From Pseudomonadota bacterium (lineage in GTDB: Bacteria > Pseudomonadota > Gammaproteobacteria > Pseudomonadales > Pseudomonadaceae): a DNA stretch of 60,867 bases. The position numbers and the translations under genes are program-made. Shown piece by piece: positions 17,098-25,669 of the stretch; the first letter of the stretch is position 1; each line of letters starts with the position of its first letter. Below the pieces are notes generated by a model. The model was not told the DNA's origin, did no database searches, and worked only from the letters and a program-made list of their open reading frames with translations. The stretch spans positions 1 through 60,867 of the forward strand of contig JAEYXX010000139.1 of assembly GCA_023431055.1 (NCBI GenBank). Reading direction: 5' to 3'.

Positions 17098-17985
17098 ATG
17101 AATTACGAGGTTATCGTCACCTGCGCGGTGACCGGCGCTGGTGACACCGTCGGCAAGCACCCGGCCATCCCGGTCACGCCCAAGGAAATCGCCGCCGCGG
17201 CCATCGAGGCAGCCAAGGCCGGCGCCACCGTTGCCCACTGCCATGTGCGCGATCCGCAGACCGGCAAGCCGAGCCGCAACGTGGCGCTGTACCGCGAGGT
17301 GGTCGAGCGCATCCGCGAGAGCGACACCGACGTGATCATCAACCTCACTGCCGGCATGGGCGGTGATCTGGAAATCGGCCGCGGCGAGCAGCCGCTGGAA
17401 TTCGGCGCCGGCACCGACCTGGTCGGTCCGCTGGAGCGCCTGGTGCATGTCGAGGAGCTGCTGCCGGAAATCTGCACCCTGGACTGCGGTACCCTGAATT
17501 TCGGCGACGGCGACTTCATCTACGTCTCCACCCCGGCGCAGCTGCGTGCCGGCGCCAAACGCATCACCGAGCTGGGGGTGAAGGCCGAGCTGGAAATCTT
17601 CGACACCGGCCACCTGTGGTTCGCCAAGCAGCTGCTCAAGGAGGGCCTGCTGCAAGACCCGCTGATCCAGCTGTGCCTGGGCATCCCCTGGGGCGCGCCG
17701 GCCGACACCACGACCATGAAAGCCATGGCCGACAACCTGCCGCCGGGCATCACCTGGGCCGGCTTCGGCATTGGCCGCATGCAGATGCCCATGGTCGCTC
17801 AGGCCATGCTGCTCGGTGGTCACGTACGCGTGGGGTTGGAGGACAACATCTGGCTGGATCGTGGCGTACACGCCAGCAATGGCCAGTTGGTCGAGCGCGC
17901 CATCGAGATCATCGAACGCCTCGGCGGCCGCGCCCTGAGCCCGGCCGAGGGGCGGGAAAAGATGAAGCTCAAACCCAGACGCTAA
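17098..17985 (+). CDS. cdhC: 3-dehydrocarnitine cleavage enzyme (BKACE family)
   Basis: A 295-residue beta-keto acid cleavage enzyme (DUF849). The Zn-binding motif HCHVRD is at about residues 45-50, and TAGMGGD, GTLNFGD and [10 protein letters not shown] motifs are present. In the carnitine pathway it condenses 3-dehydrocarnitine with acetyl-CoA to give betainyl-CoA and acetoacetate. The ATG at 17098 is preceded by GGAAAGGA. It lies between the binding protein and the dehydrogenase, as in P. aeruginosa PA5387. Family membership and context both support the specific substrate. Confidence 0.92.
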   Translation: MNYEVIVTCAVTGAGDTVGKHPAIPVTPKEIAAAAIEAAKAGATVAHCHVRDPQTGKPSRNVALYREVVERIRESDTDVIINLTAGMGGDLEIGRGEQPLEFGAGTDLVGPLERLVHVEELLPEICTLDCGTLNFGDGDFIYVSTPAQLRAGAKRITELGVKAELEIFDTGHLWFAKQLLKEGLLQDPLIQLCLGIPWGAPADTTTMKAMADNLPPGITWAGFGIGRMQMPMVAQAMLLGGHVRVGLEDNIWLDRGVHASNGQLVERAIEIIERLGGRALSPAEGREKMKLKPRR

Positions 17986-18123
17986 GCCCGCTTCCTCCCC
18001 TCTCCCATTTATGGGGCAAAAGCGGGAACAGCGAAGCACTGCTTCGCCCGCTTTTGCGACCTGAGCTCTGCGAAGGGCTGGGGCACAGAGTGGGGGCGGG
18101 GGAGAGGGCCTGTGGTCACCCCC

Positions 18124-18183
18124 GTAGCCCGGATGCAATCCGGGGAAATTTCACCTGCCATCCCCGGATTGCATCCGGGCTAC
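18124..18183. repeat. GTAGCCCGGATGCAATCCGGGG doublet in the cdhC-cdhA gap
   Basis: Two facing 22-base units with a 16-base spacer. The right arm ends eight bases before the cdhA ribosome site (AAGGAA). A second, GGGGAGAGG-type palindrome lies just before it (about 17994-18108). Confidence 0.82.
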
Positions 18184-18201
18184 ACCCGCAAGGAACCCAC
18201 C

Positions 18202-19167
18202 ATGCCCTTCGTTACCGATATCAAGACCTTCGCCGCCCTCGGCACCGGTGTGATCGGCGCCGGCTGGATCGCCCGCGCCCTGGCCCACGGCCTCGACGTG
18301 ATCGCCTGGGACCCGGCGCCTGGCGCCGAGGCCGCGCTGCGCACGCGCCTGGCCAATGCCTGGCCGGCGCTGGAAAAACAGGGACTGGCCCCCGGCGCCT
18401 CGCTGGATCGCCTGCGCTTCGTCAGCACCATCGAGGACTGCGTACGGGATGCCGATTTCATCCAGGAAAGCGCGCCCGAGCGCCTCGAACTCAAGTGCGA
18501 GCTGCACGCGAAGATCAGCGCCGCAGCGCGGCCAAACGTGCTGATCGGCTCCAGCACCTCGGGCCTGCTGCCCAGTGAGTTCTACGAGGGCGCTACGCAT
18601 CCCGAGCGCTGCCTGGTGGGCCACCCGTTCAATCCGGTCTATCTGCTGCCGCTGGTGGAGTTGGTGGGCGGTGTGAAGACCGCCCCGGAGGCGGTGCAGG
18701 CCGCCATCGAGGTCTACCAGTCGCTGGGCATGCGCCCGCTGCATGTGCGCAAGGAGGTGCCTGGCTTTATCGCCGACCGCCTGCTCGAGGCGCTGTGGCG
18801 TGAGGCACTGCACCTGGTCAACGACGGCGTGGCGACCACCGGCGAGATCGACGATGCGATCCGCTTCGGTGCCGGTCTGCGCTGGTCGTTCATGGGCAGC
18901 TTCCTGACCTATACCCTGGCCGGCGGCCCGGCCGGCATGCGCCACTTCATGGCCCAATTCGGCCCGGCGCTGAAGCTACCTTGGACCTATCTGCAGGCGC
19001 CGGAGCTGACCGCGGGGCTGATCGATGCGGTGGTCGAGGGCACCGCCGAGCAGCAGGGCGAACGCAGCCTGGATGCCCTCGAACGCTATCGCGATGATTG
19101 CCTGCTGGCGGTGCTTGGCGCGATCCGTGAGACCAAGGCCAGGCATGGCTTCGCGTTCGCCGAGTAA
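18202..19167 (+). CDS. cdhA: L-carnitine 3-dehydrogenase
   Basis: A 321-residue enzyme of the 3-hydroxyacyl-CoA dehydrogenase superfamily. The NAD-binding GTGVIGAGW motif starts near residue 14. The catalytic region NxGHPFNP-like segment is [20 protein letters not shown] near 136, and the helical C-terminal domain carries [21 protein letters not shown]. It oxidises L-carnitine to 3-dehydrocarnitine with NAD. The length matches described carnitine dehydrogenases. The ATG at 18202 has AAGGAA nine bases upstream; the longer frame would begin inside the repeat. Third gene of the operon. Confidence 0.92.
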   Translation: MPFVTDIKTFAALGTGVIGAGWIARALAHGLDVIAWDPAPGAEAALRTRLANAWPALEKQGLAPGASLDRLRFVSTIEDCVRDADFIQESAPERLELKCELHAKISAAARPNVLIGSSTSGLLPSEFYEGATHPERCLVGHPFNPVYLLPLVELVGGVKTAPEAVQAAIEVYQSLGMRPLHVRKEVPGFIADRLLEALWREALHLVNDGVATTGEIDDAIRFGAGLRWSFMGSFLTYTLAGGPAGMRHFMAQFGPALKLPWTYLQAPELTAGLIDAVVEGTAEQQGERSLDALERYRDDCLLAVLGAIRETKARHGFAFAE

Positions 19168-19273
19168 CCGAGTCATTCCCGGTGCGCGCGGCGCACCCTA
19201 CGGGCAGCCTCCCATCTTGCTCCCCTCGCCCATTTATGGGGGCTGGGGGAGAGGGCCTCATCGGAAGTCGAAC

Positions 19274-19741
19274 ATGAATCTACCAACCTATCGCACCATC
19301 ATTTTCCCCGACTGGGTCGACTACAACGGTCACCTGCGTGATGCCTTCTACCTGCTGATCTTCAGCCATGCCACCGATGCGCTGATGGATGTGCTGGGTC
19401 TCGACGAAGCGGGTCGCGCCCGCACCGGGCACTCCCTGTACACCCTGGAGTGCCATCTCAACTTCCTGGCGGAGGTGAAGGAGGGCGAGCAGGTCGAGGT
19501 GCGCACACAGCTGCTGGCCCACGACGCCAAGCGCCTGCATATTCACCATGGCCTATACCGGCCGGGCGACGAGGCGAGTCTGGCGGAAAGCGAGCAGATG
19601 CTGATGAATATCGACAGCGCCGCTGGTCGAGCGGCGCCTTTCGACGCAGTCGTTGCAGGCAAGGTCGTGCAGCTAGCTTTAGAGCATCAGGGATTGCCGC
19701 AGCCGGTGTGCGTTGGCCGAGTTATCGGCTTGCGCCGCTAG
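19274..19741 (+). CDS. cdhB: Betainyl-CoA thioesterase
   Basis: A 155-residue hotdog-fold thioesterase. The catalytic Asp motif is visible as DWVDYNGHLRDAFYL (residues ~12-26), and the central segment HSLYTLECHLNFLAEVKEGEQVEV is typical of YbgC/4HBT proteins. In the pathway it hydrolyses betainyl-CoA to glycine betaine and CoA. It ends the visible operon; P. aeruginosa carries the acylcarnitine hydrolase hocS next, which is absent here. A GGGGGAGAGGG-type palindrome fills the gap from cdhA. Confidence 0.88.
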   Translation: MNLPTYRTIIFPDWVDYNGHLRDAFYLLIFSHATDALMDVLGLDEAGRARTGHSLYTLECHLNFLAEVKEGEQVEVRTQLLAHDAKRLHIHHGLYRPGDEASLAESEQMLMNIDSAAGRAAPFDAVVAGKVVQLALEHQGLPQPVCVGRVIGLRR

Positions 19742-19745
19742 CAAG

Positions 19746-19820
19746 CTTCGCCCCGGGGCGGGGCTCCTACAGGTCGGCGGGGCTGCTCGTGCTTGCGTAG
19801 GAGCCGCGCCCCGCAGCGAA
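19746..19820. repeat. Facing GGGGCGGGGCTCCTAC repeats after cdhB
   Basis: CGGGGCGGGGCTCCTAC is followed by the inverted GTAGGAGCCGCGCCCCG across about 30 bases. It could serve as the 3' hairpin of the cdh message. No T run. Confidence 0.65.
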
Positions 19821-19870
19821 TTCGGTATATCAGGTGAGCTGGACGCCAGATTCGCCCGGCACCTTTTCGA

Positions 19871-20266
19871 CTACTTAGGCTTGTAAGCGCAATACCCCGG
19901 CCGCGGGCCGACCTTGGGGTGGTGGCGGCAGGTGTCCGGGCGTTTTTCGTAAACGCTGCACAGGCGCGTCTTGCGATCGAGGAACAGGCAGTCGTTGTTG
20001 GACATGCGGGTCAGGGTGAAGATGCCCGACTTCTGGTTGAAGCGCTCGACCACGCCGTCCTTCTGCAGGCGCTTGGCGATGTTCTTCGGTGGCTCGCTGC
20101 GCTCGAACTCATCCACCAGCTCCAGGCGAATCAGATCGTTCAGGCGTACTTCCACGGGCATGGTGCAGCAGGTGGACATGCAGCTGTGGCACATGTCGGC
20201 GGTGTATTTGGCCCAGGTTTCCAGGCGGTCGATTTCTGCAGCGGCTATCAGGCGGGGCTTTATCAT
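19871..20266 (-). CDS. YkgJ-family cysteine cluster protein
   Basis: A 131-residue protein with the cysteine pattern of the YkgJ (PF03692) family: MCHSC, MSTCC, DCLFL...RLCSVYEKRPDTCRHHP and a final CAY. Such clusters are predicted to bind Zn or Fe-S and are widespread but functionally undefined. No signal peptide. No strong ribosome site is visible before the ATG. It is convergent with the carnitine operon and divergent from the DUF2339 gene; neither neighbour explains it. Confidence 0.8.
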   Translation of the reverse strand: MIKPRLIAAAEIDRLETWAKYTADMCHSCMSTCCTMPVEVRLNDLIRLELVDEFERSEPPKNIAKRLQKDGVVERFNQKSGIFTLTRMSNNDCLFLDRKTRLCSVYEKRPDTCRHHPKVGPRPGYCAYKPK

Positions 20267-20493
20267 GGTTTGGCTATCGTGCGGTCTGCGCCGCTGCTGT
20301 CACGGGGCGGCGATGATAGCGGGCGCGCGGCATTTGTGAAGCACCGGCTGGCAGTTGGCTACTTTGCGTTGTGCCTGTGACCTGTGTGGCAGTCGTCTCT
20401 CTGTGGCTGGACGCTCGCTGCTCCTATACTGGCAGCCACCTCGGGCTGTCGGCAGGGACGCGAGGACACTTCCACAGCGGTAGGACATAACGC

Positions 20494-23400
20494 ATGCAAT
20501 GGATCTTCATGCTGGTCGGACTGGTGCTCGGCGCGGGCGTCAGCGAATCCGTCACGGGCGCCATTCTCGGCGGCCTGCTCGGCCTCAGTCTGGGGCAGGC
20601 GCTGCGTCTGCAAGGGCTGGAGACGCGCAACGCGCAGCTGACCGCACAGCTCAAAGAGTTCGCCGAGCGTTTCGAGCGCGGCACGCGCGCCATGCACGAG
20701 CGCCTGGTCAAGGTGGAGCAGGGCCAGCGCGATGAAGCCGCGCCCGAGCCGACTCCAGCCCAGGCCAGCGTCAATAGCGAGCCGCAAGCCGAACCACCGC
20801 TGGAACTGGTGGTGGCGCAAGCCGCCCAGCCGACGCCGGAACCGGAGCTGGACTGGACGCTGGAGCCGGAAATCGAAGCGCCGCCGCCGCAGCCCGCCGA
20901 AGCGCCAGCGCCCCAGCGGGCCGCGCAGGTCGTCCACGAGCCACAGTCGGAGCCCCAGGCCGGCCCCTGGAAACCCCGCGAGCCGCGCGAACCGAATCTG
21001 CTCGAACGTGGCTTCGCCGCGGCCAAGGCCTGGCTGCTGGGTGGCAATACCGTGCTGCGGGTCGGCGTGGTGTTGCTGTTCCTTGGCCTGGCCTTCCTCC
21101 TGCGCTACGCCACCGAAGGCGTCGAGGTGCCGATCGAGCTGCGCTACATGGGCGTGGCGGCCAGTGCCCTGGCCTTGCTCGGCCTGGGCTGGTGGCTACG
21201 CCGGCGTAACCCGGGCTACGCCCTGGTGCTGCAGGGCACCGGCATCGCCGTGCTGTACCTGACGGTGTTCGCCGCCATGCGCCTGCATCCATTGCTCGAC
21301 CCCGGCATGGCGCTGGGGCTGCTGGTGGCGGTGACGCTGTTCTCGGCCATCCTCGCCGTGCAGCAGAACGCCCTGGGCCTGGCCGCCGCGGCAGCGCTGG
21401 GCGGTTTCGCCGCACCTATCCTGACCTCCACCGGCAGCGGCAACCATGTCGCGCTGTTTTCCTACTTCGCCTTGCTCAATGCCGGCATCTTCGCCATCGC
21501 CTGGTTCAAGGCCTGGCGCCTGCTCAACCTGATCGGCTTCGTCGGCACCTTCGGTATCGGCTTCGCCTGGGGGCTGCGTTCCTACACGCCGGAGCTGCTG
21601 GGCAGCACCCAGCCGTTTCTGATCCTGTTCTTCTTGATGTACGTGGCCATCGGCCTGCTGTTCGCCCGCCGCACCCTGCGTGACGCTACAGAGGCGCCCG
21701 AGGCGCGTGACGAGCTGCTGCGCTGGTCGGCGCGGCGTGGCGACTATGTCGATGCCACCACCCTGTTCGGCCCGCCGCTGATCGGCTTCGGCCTGCAGGT
21801 GGCGCTGGTACGGCATATCGAGTTCGCCGCGGCGTTCAGCGCCCTCGGCCTTGGTCTGTTCTATCTGCTGTTGGCGCGCGTACTCAAGGCGCGCGCCGGC
21901 GAGCGCGCCTTGCTGCTGGTGGAAACCTGCCTGGCCCTTGGTGTGGTATTCGCCAGCCTGGCCATTCCGCTGGGGCTGGATGCGCGCTGGACGGCGGCGG
22001 CCTGGGCGGTGGAAGGCGCTGGTATCTACTGGCTCGGCCTGCGCCAGGGCCGGCCACTGGCGCGCGCCTTCGCCCTGCTGCTACAGGTGGGCGCGGCGTT
22101 GGCTTTCGTCAGTGGTCTGGACTTTGGTTACGCCAGTCTGCTGGATGGTTCGCCGCTGGGCGCGCTGATGCTCGGCATGGCGCTGCTGTTCAGCTACTGG
22201 CGCCTGCGCCGCTTACCTGAGGCGGGCAGCGCCTGGGAGAGGCGCCTGCTGCCCTGGCTCGGCATTGCCGGCCTGGCGTTTCTCTATCTGATCGCACCGC
22301 TGCTGTTCGAGGCGCCTGGCACTGCCATCGCCTGGGCGCTGGCCGGGCTGGCGACTCTGTTGGTCGGGCTGCGCATCGCGGCGCCGAGCTTCGTCTACAG
22401 CGCCTTCGTCATCCAATTGCTCGGTGGGCTGCTGTTCCTCGGGCAGATGGCGCTGGATTCGTTGTTCGGCGGTAACAGCTTCAAGGCGGGCTGGTTCGGC
22501 CTGCTGGCCGCGTCGATGGTCGGTTTCGGCCTGATCGCCGGCATGCTGCTGGTGGCGCGCGCTCCGCAGATTCTCGAGAACCGCCGGCTGCTCGGCTTAT
22601 TGTCGATGGTCATGCTGGTGGGCCTGGTGTTCATCAATCTTGCCGTGCTCTTCGTGTTGCCCTGGGTGGCGGCTGCGGCGGTCTGGGGCGGCACGGGGCT
22701 GCTGATTCTCTGGTTGGCGCTGTATCTGCAGCAACGCGCCGCCTTCCTGTTCAGCCTGGCGCTGCAGGTGTTCGCCGGCATGGCCTTCCTCGCCGCCGGG
22801 CCGTTGCTGCTGGCAGGAATCAGCGGCGAGGGCCTGTCGCCGCTGGCGCATACCGGCTTCTGGACGCCCGCTGTGCTCGGCCTGGTCGCGCAAATCGGCG
22901 CCTGGCGCCTGCACAGCCTGGCGCACGGCGGTCGTGAGACGGGCATCGACGGCGTCAGCCTGCAGCGCCTGGGCCAGCTGTTGCTGGCCTGGGGCGCGGC
23001 CTGGTGGGCGCTGGCGCTGGCCAGCGAGGTGCTGCGCTTCGTGCACGCCGACCTGCAGGCGAGCGTGTTGCTGGTACTGGCTGCGCTGTCGGCGCTGCTC
23101 TGGATGCTACTGGCGCTGCGCACGCGCTGGCGCGAGATGGCGGTGCTGTGCAGCCTGCTGGCTCCGGTGGCCGGTTTGATCCTGGCTTATGCCTGGCACC
23201 CCTTCCATCACCCGGCGGCGAATTTTGGCTGGCTCGGCTGGGCTGCGGTAATTGTGGTGCATCTGCTTGTCCTGCGCCGGTTGCACGAGCTGCTGCCGTC
23301 CACGGTAGCCAGCGTCGCCCATGTGCTCGGCTGCTGGTTGCTCATCGGCGTGCTGGCGCTGGAGCTGCGCTACCTGCTGCTGAGCCTGGCCGATCACTAC

Positions 23401-24120
23401 AACGCCTGGCGTTGGCTGGGCTGGGCGCTGCTGCCGACGGCCTATCTCTGGCTTATGGCCCAGGCGCGTCGCCTGCCCTGGCCGGTGGCCGGCTTCGAGC
23501 GCGAATACCGCCTGTGGGCAGCGGCGCCGCTGGCCGCGCTGATGCTCGGCTGGTTCTGGCTGGCCAACGCCAATAGCGCTGGCGATAGCGACCCGCTGCC
23601 TTACCTGCCGCTGTTCAACCCGCTGGAGCTAGGGCTGCTGCTGTGCCTGGGTGCGCTGTTTGTCTGGGCACGCGATGCGCTGCCGCGCTTGGGTCTGGAA
23701 CCTGGGCGTGCGCAGCAGCTGGTGCAGGGCATGGCGGGGCTGTCGCTGTTCGCCCTGCTGACGGTCATGGTGATGCGTAGCGCCCACCACTGGGGCGGCG
23801 TGCTCTGGCATACGTCGGCTTTGTTCGACTCGATGCTGGTGCAGGCAGGCCTGTCCATCGTCTGGACCCTGATCGCTCTGGCGCTGATGCTCTTCGGCCA
23901 CCTGCGCGTACGCCGCGAGCTGTGGCTGGTGGGAGCGGCGCTGATCGCCCTGGTGGTGGCCAAGCTGTTCTTCGTCGAACTGGGCAACCGCGGCGGCCTG
24001 GAGCGCATCGTGTCGTTCATCGGGGTCGGCGTACTGCTGCTGGTGGTGGGTTACTTCGCCCCCTTGCCGCCACGCAAAGCCGAACCTTCAACCCGCAACG
24101 AGCAGGAGCCTGCCGCGTGA
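20494..24120 (+). CDS. Large DUF2339 multi-pass membrane protein
   Basis: A 1208-residue inner-membrane protein. After an N-terminal hydrophobic segment come a short coiled coil (residues ~40-75), a Pro/Glu/Ala-rich linker (~80-165) and then roughly 28-30 closely spaced hydrophobic segments to the C-terminus. This is the layout of DUF2339 (PF10101). Function is unknown for the family. The stop overlaps the GTG of the next gene (GTGA), so the two are co-translated, and this pairing with DUF3999 is recurrent in Pseudomonas. A plausible -10 (TATACT near 20427) lies upstream. Confidence 0.85.
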   Translation: MQWIFMLVGLVLGAGVSESVTGAILGGLLGLSLGQALRLQGLETRNAQLTAQLKEFAERFERGTRAMHERLVKVEQGQRDEAAPEPTPAQASVNSEPQAEPPLELVVAQAAQPTPEPELDWTLEPEIEAPPPQPAEAPAPQRAAQVVHEPQSEPQAGPWKPREPREPNLLERGFAAAKAWLLGGNTVLRVGVVLLFLGLAFLLRYATEGVEVPIELRYMGVAASALALLGLGWWLRRRNPGYALVLQGTGIAVLYLTVFAAMRLHPLLDPGMALGLLVAVTLFSAILAVQQNALGLAAAAALGGFAAPILTSTGSGNHVALFSYFALLNAGIFAIAWFKAWRLLNLIGFVGTFGIGFAWGLRSYTPELLGSTQPFLILFFLMYVAIGLLFARRTLRDATEAPEARDELLRWSARRGDYVDATTLFGPPLIGFGLQVALVRHIEFAAAFSALGLGLFYLLLARVLKARAGERALLLVETCLALGVVFASLAIPLGLDARWTAAAWAVEGAGIYWLGLRQGRPLARAFALLLQVGAALAFVSGLDFGYASLLDGSPLGALMLGMALLFSYWRLRRLPEAGSAWERRLLPWLGIAGLAFLYLIAPLLFEAPGTAIAWALAGLATLLVGLRIAAPSFVYSAFVIQLLGGLLFLGQMALDSLFGGNSFKAGWFGLLAASMVGFGLIAGMLLVARAPQILENRRLLGLLSMVMLVGLVFINLAVLFVLPWVAAAAVWGGTGLLILWLALYLQQRAAFLFSLALQVFAGMAFLAAGPLLLAGISGEGLSPLAHTGFWTPAVLGLVAQIGAWRLHSLAHGGRETGIDGVSLQRLGQLLLAWGAAWWALALASEVLRFVHADLQASVLLVLAALSALLWMLLALRTRWREMAVLCSLLAPVAGLILAYAWHPFHHPAANFGWLGWAAVIVVHLLVLRRLHELLPSTVASVAHVLGCWLLIGVLALELRYLLLSLADHYNAWRWLGWALLPTAYLWLMAQARRLPWPVAGFEREYRLWAAAPLAALMLGWFWLANANSAGDSDPLPYLPLFNPLELGLLLCLGALFVWARDALPRLGLEPGRAQQLVQGMAGLSLFALLTVMVMRSAHHWGGVLWHTSALFDSMLVQAGLSIVWTLIALALMLFGHLRVRRELWLVGAALIALVVAKLFFVELGNRGGLERIVSFIGVGVLLLVVGYFAPLPPRKAEPSTRNEQEPAA

Positions 24121-25469
24121 ATATCCTTCGTCTTGGTCTGCTGCTGTCCCTGTCGCTGAGCGCCGCGCTGCAGGCCGCCGAGCGCCCGCAGGACTTTCGT
24201 CATGGCGCGCCGTTGCAACTGTCCGGCGAGGGCCCCTGGTACCGCCTGGAGCTGCCGATCGCTGCGCATTTTGCCGCGCAGCATGGCGACCTGCGCGACC
24301 TTCGCGTGTTCGATACCCAGGGCCAGGCGCAGGCCTATGCGCTGATTCCGGGGCGCAGCGAGACCGTGGCGCATGAACAGGAGCACGGCGTGCGCTGGTT
24401 TCCCCTGCATGGCCGCGCCGATGCACAGGCGGCGCCGGCCTTGCGGGTCGAGCGCAGCACCACGGGCACACTGATCGAGCTGCGCGGCGAGTCCGCCGCC
24501 GAACCGGATCAGCAACTGCGCGGCTGGCTGCTCGACGCCAGCGCCATCGACGCCCCATTGGTGCGCCTGAGCCTGGACTGGAGCGGTGGTGAAGACGGCT
24601 TCCAGCGCTTCAGCATCGAAGCCAGTGACGACCTGCAGCGCTGGCAGAGCTGGGGCGAGGGGCAGGTGGCGCGGCTGAGCTTCGCCGACGAACGCATCGA
24701 TCAGCGCCAGATCGAGCTGCCCGGCCAGCGCGCCCGCTATCTGCGTTTGCTGTGGCGCGCGCCGACACAGGCGCCGCAGCTGGAAGTGGCGACCCTGCGC
24801 AGCCGCCGTCAGGATCAGCAGGCGGCGCCGTTGGTCTGGTCCGAGCCGCTGCCGGCCGAGCACGGCGCCGATGGGCTGTATCGCTGGCAACTGCCGCTGG
24901 CGTTACCCCTGGAGCGGCTGCGTCTGCCGCTGGCGCAGGCCAATACCCTGGCACCGCTGCGTATCGAGGCGCGCAGCAGCGACCAGGGCGCGTGGCGGCC
25001 GCTGGTCAGCGGGCTGCTCTATCGCCTGCCGGAGAACGGCCGGGAGATGGTGCACGACGAACTGGCCTTGCCGGGCTGGCCGGTGCGACAGTTGCGTCTG
25101 CAGCTCGATCCCCGTGGCGGTGGTCTGGGGCCGGAGGTGCCGAACCTGCAGGTCGCCGTGCGCGCCACCCAGCTGATCTTTCTCGCCCGTGGCGAGCCGC
25201 CCTATCGCCTGGCACTGGGCAATGCCGGTGCGCAATCGGCAGCGCTGCCGCTGCCCAGCCTGATTCCCGGTTACCAGGCCGAGCGCCTGGCCAGCCTGGG
25301 GCGGGCCGAACTGGACGACGCGAGCCTGCTGGCCGGCGCGTCGGAGCAGCCCACCACCCTGGCGCAGGCTGACTGGCAGCGTTGGGGGCTCTGGGCTGTA
25401 TTGCTACTGGGCGTGGGCTTGCTGGCTGTCATGGCCGCCAGCCTCCTGCGTCGCCCACCAGAGGCCTGA
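24117..25469 (+). CDS. DUF3999 exported protein with C-terminal anchor
   Basis: A 450-residue protein. I start it at the GTG at 24117, which overlaps the upstream stop codon and gives a clear signal peptide (VNILRLGLLLSLSLSAALQA-AER); the longer open frame upstream is just the overlapping gene. The body is a beta-rich, Gln/Arg/Leu-rich periplasmic region, and a single hydrophobic helix (WGLWAVLLLGVGLLAVMAASLL) followed by RRPP anchors the C-terminus. It probably sits in the inner membrane facing the periplasm next to the DUF2339 partner. No catalytic motif recognised. Confidence 0.85.
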   Translation: MNILRLGLLLSLSLSAALQAAERPQDFRHGAPLQLSGEGPWYRLELPIAAHFAAQHGDLRDLRVFDTQGQAQAYALIPGRSETVAHEQEHGVRWFPLHGRADAQAAPALRVERSTTGTLIELRGESAAEPDQQLRGWLLDASAIDAPLVRLSLDWSGGEDGFQRFSIEASDDLQRWQSWGEGQVARLSFADERIDQRQIELPGQRARYLRLLWRAPTQAPQLEVATLRSRRQDQQAAPLVWSEPLPAEHGADGLYRWQLPLALPLERLRLPLAQANTLAPLRIEARSSDQGAWRPLVSGLLYRLPENGREMVHDELALPGWPVRQLRLQLDPRGGGLGPEVPNLQVAVRATQLIFLARGEPPYRLALGNAGAQSAALPLPSLIPGYQAERLASLGRAELDDASLLAGASEQPTTLAQADWQRWGLWAVLLLGVGLLAVMAASLLRRPPEA

Positions 25470-25669
25470 GCGGCGTTACCGACCAAACAAAGCCCAGCTG
25501 CGGCAGGACTTTTGCAGTATCTTAGGCACCCCGCGCCAATCCAGAATCTAAGGTCAGGAAGGCCCTTGCGGAACTCGGTTCGCGTTACCGCTCATCCGTC
25601 TTGTTTCGCCGCATTCGGGCACGGCGTGCATGCCGCTTTCCGGCTGCAATCGATCTGGAGGGCGCGCTG

